Assembly (NCBI GenBank): GCA_016840245.1
Contig: JAEOST010000752.1
Span: 1-8,226, forward strand
Direction of reading: 5' to 3'
DNA: 8,226 nucleotides
Source: Candidatus Thorarchaeota archaeon
Lineage (GTDB): Archaea > Asgardarchaeota > Thorarchaeia > Thorarchaeales > Thorarchaeaceae
The position numbers and the translations under genes are program-made. The notes beneath the pieces were generated by a model. It did no database searches. It had not been told where the DNA came from and was given only the letters and a program-made list of their open reading frames with translations. Positions 5,410-8,226 of the stretch are shown here, piece after piece. Position 1 is the stretch's first letter. The number at the start of each line of letters is the position of its first letter.

Positions 5410-6159
5410 ATGCCAGTATACGAGTTGGAATTCAAAATCAGACACAACTGCACTTTAGGCGAGTTATCATTCAATCACAAATCCGCAAAAATAATTGTTT
5501 GGAGGATGCTTGACAGGGAAATCATTGAGATTGTTCCCAAAGATGGAGAGGATTGTTCAGACGCTTTCTACGAAGCCACCAATCTTGATCATGTTGTTGT
5601 TTCAGGCTTCCACGATAATGGGGGATACCTGATTTCAAAAGGAACACCATGTACAGTTAGTGAGATTCTAGATCAATGCATGGCAGACCTCGATATTTTG
5701 CCAATCGGTCCTGTTATGTACAATGGAGGTTGGCAATATCATAAGGTCGTTGTCCTTTGCCATGAGGATATCAATAGATTGCTAGAGGTCTTACAGGAAA
5801 GAAGCTTCGTGCCATGGATTTTACGCAAAGTTCCATTCAAGGGATTTACAACAAGTTCTATGACTCTCACCACTGATGCAATTTTTAGTGAATTGACAGA
5901 CAAGCAATCGGATGCACTCCTCACAGCCTACGCAAATGGATACTACAAGATGCCGAGAGAATCTAATCTTCAGACTATATCGGTTAAAATTGGAATTCCT
6001 CGAACAACCTATCAGGAACACCTAAAGAAGGCTGAAAACAAGATCATCAGTGCACTCATCCCGCACATCCACACATGGCATCATTTCGAAGGTAGTCGAG
6101 GAAGTCATCCCCTCATCAGAGAACCATTTCCCGATGAAAAAATCATAAGAGGTTCATAG
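5410..6159 (+). CDS. bacterio-opsin activator-type HTH_10 transcriptional regulator
   Basis: The protein is 249 residues from ATG 5410 (254 from GTG 5395). Its C-terminal DNA-binding domain, about residues 161-217, follows the HTH_10 consensus closely: LTDKQSDALLTAYANGYY, PRESNLQTISVKIGIP and RTTYQEHLKKAENKI. Proteins of this archaeal family bind DNA near promoters and usually have an N-terminal sensory region. Here residues 1-155 (starting VYELEFKIRHNC) look like the alpha/beta N-terminal domain common in Bat-like regulators, without a recognisable PAS or GAF motif. A His-containing tail of about 28 residues (HTWHHFEGSRGSHPL onward) extends past the HTH domain and is unusual. The ATG is preferred because GTGAG precedes it by about 10 bp. 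The gene is divergent from SSB and convergent with the NTF2-like gene, 23 bp away. Its targets are unknown. Confidence 0.85.
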   Translation: MPVYELEFKIRHNCTLGELSFNHKSAKIIVWRMLDREIIEIVPKDGEDCSDAFYEATNLDHVVVSGFHDNGGYLISKGTPCTVSEILDQCMADLDILPIGPVMYNGGWQYHKVVVLCHEDINRLLEVLQERSFVPWILRKVPFKGFTTSSMTLTTDAIFSELTDKQSDALLTAYANGYYKMPRESNLQTISVKIGIPRTTYQEHLKKAENKIISALIPHIHTWHHFEGSRGSHPLIREPFPDEKIIRGS

Positions 6160-6168
6160 TAAATCGTG
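6156..6168 (+). repeat. 13-bp direct repeat, right copy
   Basis: This is the second copy of ATAGTAAATCGTG (first at 5385-5397). It overlaps the TAG stop of the HTH_10 regulator (6157-6159) and extends into the 23-bp gap before the convergent gene's stop. Confidence 0.5.
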
Positions 6169-6182
6169 GACCTCCTTAGTGA

Positions 6183-6569
6183 TTATGCATCCTTTTGGGT
6201 TGTGTCTACATGGAATGATTTGCTGATTATCAACCATTTTCGATCTTCTTGTCGGAGTAGTGTGAGATAATCAGTATAGACCATAGTAGATGTAGGAGTT
6301 TCCCTTGTCAATCTGGTTCGTGCTACAGCGGCGTTCCCTGCTATATCAACTGAGAGCAATTCACATGTGCCCTTCTGATCTTCTGGTATAGGTTGCTTAC
6401 AGTAATTCTCCCAGAATGATCTTGGTACAGAATCAATCTCTCCTTCACGTATGAAACTCATTCGTGCCTCAGGATGCCAGGATTCGAGAATACTCTCATA
6501 GGTTCTATTTGTCACAGCATCGAAATACAGCTGCACAGTATCTTTGATATTATCGAATTCATTTTCCAT
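6183..6569 (-). CDS. small NTF2-like / lumazine-binding-like protein
   Basis: The 128-residue protein (from ATG 6569) starts with helices (MENEFDNIKDTVQLYFDAVT, then SILESWHPEARMSFI). It continues with beta-strand segments (TCELLSVDIAGNAAVARTRL, YTDYLTLLRQEDRKWLIISKSF) and a short hydrophilic tail. This order and the 'Y..A...R....L...WHP.A' opening are typical of the SnoaL/NTF2 cone fold, particularly the putative lumazine-binding family (Lumazine_bd_2). These proteins may be small-molecule-binding proteins or enzymes; no catalytic residues can be assigned, so the function is unknown. ATG 6569 is favoured over TTG 6584 (five residues longer) because GGAG lies 9-12 bp before it. It lies 113-128 bp downstream of fwdA on the same strand, with a possible promoter in the gap, so it is probably not strictly co-transcribed with fwdA. 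Confidence 0.78.
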   Translation of the reverse strand: MENEFDNIKDTVQLYFDAVTNRTYESILESWHPEARMSFIREGEIDSVPRSFWENYCKQPIPEDQKGTCELLSVDIAGNAAVARTRLTRETPTSTMVYTDYLTLLRQEDRKWLIISKSFHVDTTQKDA

Positions 6570-6570
6570 C

Positions 6571-6583
6571 TGGAGTAACTCCA
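6571..6583. repeat. small inverted repeat over the NTF2-like gene ribosome binding site
   Basis: TGGAGT-A-ACTCCA has perfect 6-bp arms around one base and contains the GGAG ribosome binding site of the gene starting at 6569. It could bind a protein, but a one-base loop cannot form a normal RNA hairpin. Confidence 0.35.
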
Positions 6584-6610
6584 AAATTTGGTGACATACT
6601 CAATTCTGGA

Positions 6611-6621
6611 AATAACATAAG
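6611..6621 (-). promoter_or_regulatory. possible TATA box for the NTF2-like gene
   Basis: On the - strand CTTATGTTATT lies 42-52 bp before ATG 6569. It predicts a start near 6590 and a leader of about 20 nt carrying GGAG. The palindrome-like CCGGCATGTGCTG (6642-6630) lies directly upstream of it, where an activator could act. Confidence 0.3.
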
Positions 6622-6696
6622 ATTGACACCAGCACATGCCGGATTTCTTATTCCTTCTACCCACTCATGGAAAGAACCAGTGCATCTCTGGATACT

Positions 6697-8226
6697 TTAG
6701 GCAGACACATTCGTGGAGTCTATCTTGACCTTCTTCTCTAGATGCTCCCGATATCTGTCAGGAACTGCATAGTTGTGGACTGAGTGTGCATACCACTCAT
6801 TCATCATCTTCTCAAGTTCCTTGTTCATCCTGTCCCAGAGTGCGTCTTGGAGCTCAGGATGGATAGTCCAGACCTTTCCAGTAGGAGTCTTACCGATCTT
6901 GCCCTTCTTAGCCAGTTGCTCACCGGCCTTGATGGTCATATAGGCTTGTCCAAAGACCTTGATGATCTTCTCTGGATCATCTGCAAGGTTACCTTTAGTT
7001 GGGTCAAGGTCATAGACAGTGACGTCTGCATCTGCGCCTATACCTAGATGACCCTTCACATTATGCATTCCCAGAATCTTTGCGGGAGCTGCTCTAGTTG
7101 TGATAGCAATCTCATATAGGCTCCACTCACGCTCAATGTCTGCAAGTGTTGATCGCTCAGTGGCGAACTTGTGAACCTTCTCAAGCCAGATATCACGTTG
7201 CTTCTTACTCATCAGCCACGAGATGACCAGAGGATACTTTGTGAATGGGCCGGCGTTGGGATGGTCTGTTGACATGATGACCCTCCAGACATCATTCACA
7301 CTCAGCGCGAACTCAAGAGGTATTGCCCACTGCACTGCATTGGCTGGTGACTTCGGATCAAAGACGTAAGGTACTACGCCTGCACCACCTGGCATTTCAA
7401 CATCCACACAGATGTTTGCCCATTTTCCTTTAGTAGCTTGCCACAATGTATACTGAAATGGTCCATCACCAGTCATTGTTGTTGCAGGTCCAAACGTAAT
7501 CTGACCCATATCAGCTGTAAAGTGGTCGTTCTTATTCATATATTCTGCTAACTTGAGCCCTCCAGATGCAACCCACTTCCAGTCTGGTTTTGCCTTCTCG
7601 TCTTCAAATATATCAAGACTCTCAAACGACATATGTGTGAGATGCATGATTTGCTTTCGACCACTATGACCCTTGATGTCCTTGATTGCATCTAGTTGTT
7701 CGATAGTTGTTGCTATGTTACCAGGTTTTCCCAAATTTTGGGGGTGGTAGTGAAGGCAATGAGGTAGCCCAAGTGATTCTGTGGCTTCGACAAGTCCGCG
7801 TATGATCTCACGAGGGGTTATTCCCCAATCCGGAACCTCGGTATCAAGTTCTCGTATGTTTCTACCATGTGCCCAAGCATAGGTGCCACCCGGATTCACG
7901 ACTTTCACACCTAGGCCGCCCACCTCACGTAGAATCCACGCAATGTAACCTGCAAGGCCACTGATATCCTTCTCCTTTACGTAGTTGAAAGTGATCATGC
8001 TATTGCAAAAGAGTGGTAGAAGTGCATTGTCAAGACACGGCACATCCTCAAGCTCCTCCCAGCTACCTAGACCTTTGAGTGCGGGTAGTGCTGGTTCCAC
8101 AACTGTAGTGTAACCCATCTCAGAGTAGCGATAGCCAATGACATAGGAGTTTGGCATCGTATAGCCAACCCCACCACGAGTTGTCTTTGTCTTAGGGACT
8201 GGATCCTTGCGGTGGTCCTCAGGACA
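6697..8226 (-). CDS. fwdA: formylmethanofuran dehydrogenase subunit A (5' end beyond the window)
   Basis: This subunit is the amidohydrolase-type component that transfers or hydrolyses the formyl group between methanofuran and formate, with FwdB reducing CO2. The frame stays open to the right edge: 23 more residues precede the Met at 8157 (starting CPEDHRK, ending GGVGYT), giving 509 visible of about 570-580. Family marks, numbered from Met 8157: GYRYSEMGYTTVVEP (8-22), GVKVVNPGG (83-91), LHYHPQNLGKPGN (135-147), MHLTHMS (171-177) and STDHPNAGPFTKYP (296-309). K85 is near the expected position of the carboxylated lysine of the binuclear metal site, H136/H138, H172/H175 and D298 are candidate ligands or catalytic residues; the N-terminal HxH motif lies outside. 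The enzyme acts in the archaeal tetrahydromethanopterin methyl branch. Other fwd subunits are not in the window and may lie upstream. A 'start' at 8157 would wrongly truncate it. Confidence 0.93.
   Translation of the reverse strand, partial: CPEDHRKDPVPKTKTTRGGVGYTMPNSYVIGYRYSEMGYTTVVEPALPALKGLGSWEELEDVPCLDNALLPLFCNSMITFNYVKEKDISGLAGYIAWILREVGGLGVKVVNPGGTYAWAHGRNIRELDTEVPDWGITPREIIRGLVEATESLGLPHCLHYHPQNLGKPGNIATTIEQLDAIKDIKGHSGRKQIMHLTHMSFESLDIFEDEKAKPDWKWVASGGLKLAEYMNKNDHFTADMGQITFGPATTMTGDGPFQYTLWQATKGKWANICVDVEMPGGAGVVPYVFDPKSPANAVQWAIPLEFALSVNDVWRVIMSTDHPNAGPFTKYPLVISWLMSKKQRDIWLEKVHKFATERSTLADIEREWSLYEIAITTRAAPAKILGMHNVKGHLGIGADADVTVYDLDPTKGNLADDPEKIIKVFGQAYMTIKAGEQLAKKGKIGKTPTGKVWTIHPELQDALWDRMNKELEKMMNEWYAHSVHNYAVPDRYREHLEKKVKIDSTNVSA

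Overview
The window looks archaeal. Evidence: an archaeal-type formylmethanofuran dehydrogenase subunit A (FwdA/FmdA), a bacterio-opsin-activator-type HTH regulator, a single-OB-fold ssDNA-binding protein closely resembling the Sulfolobus SSB, two small HTH_45-like winged-helix proteins, and TATA-box-like promoters of archaeal form ahead of several genes. Base composition is moderately AT-rich. FwdA implies the tetrahydromethanopterin (archaeal) methyl branch of C1 metabolism, either methanogenic or Wood-Ljungdahl. Together with a bactofilin-like protein and no methanogenesis-specific gene in view, an uncultured lineage such as an Asgard archaeon (Thorarchaeia-like) is a reasonable guess. That placement is inference and is not proven by the sequence.

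Layout. Positions 97-3577 are all on the + strand: a small lysine-rich winged-helix protein (97-405); a 12-TM major facilitator transporter with its own promoter (539-1768); a 427-residue bactofilin-like beta-solenoid protein with its own promoter (1909-3192); and, 13 bp after its stop, a second winged-helix protein (about 3206-3577) that is about 84% identical to the first over 95 residues. The paralogues therefore bracket the transporter and the solenoid gene. Positions 3582-5072 are on the - strand: an ssDNA-binding protein with a very Gly-rich RGG/YGG tail (4530-5072) and, downstream of it, a class I SAM methyltransferase (3582-4343), whose stop lies 4 bp from the stop of the second winged-helix gene. 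An intergenic stretch of about 340 bp (5073-5409) between divergent genes carries two small inverted repeats. A HTH_10 regulator follows on + (5410-6159), convergent with a small NTF2/lumazine-binding-like protein on - (6183-6569). Upstream of the latter on the same strand is fwdA (6697-8226), which runs off the right edge so its N-terminus is missing.

How the parts may relate. The solenoid gene and winged-helix gene 2 are close enough to be co-transcribed, and the near-identical winged-helix gene 1 may bind the same sites. The HTH_10 regulator has a perfect palindrome between its probable TATA box and start codon. A near-match to that palindrome lies in front of the NTF2-like gene, so the two may be linked by regulation. 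The most notable features are the long uninterrupted 17-residue solenoid, the strongly constrained winged-helix pair around it, and the RGG-tailed SSB. I see no rRNA, tRNA, CRISPR array, transposase or other clear mobile element.
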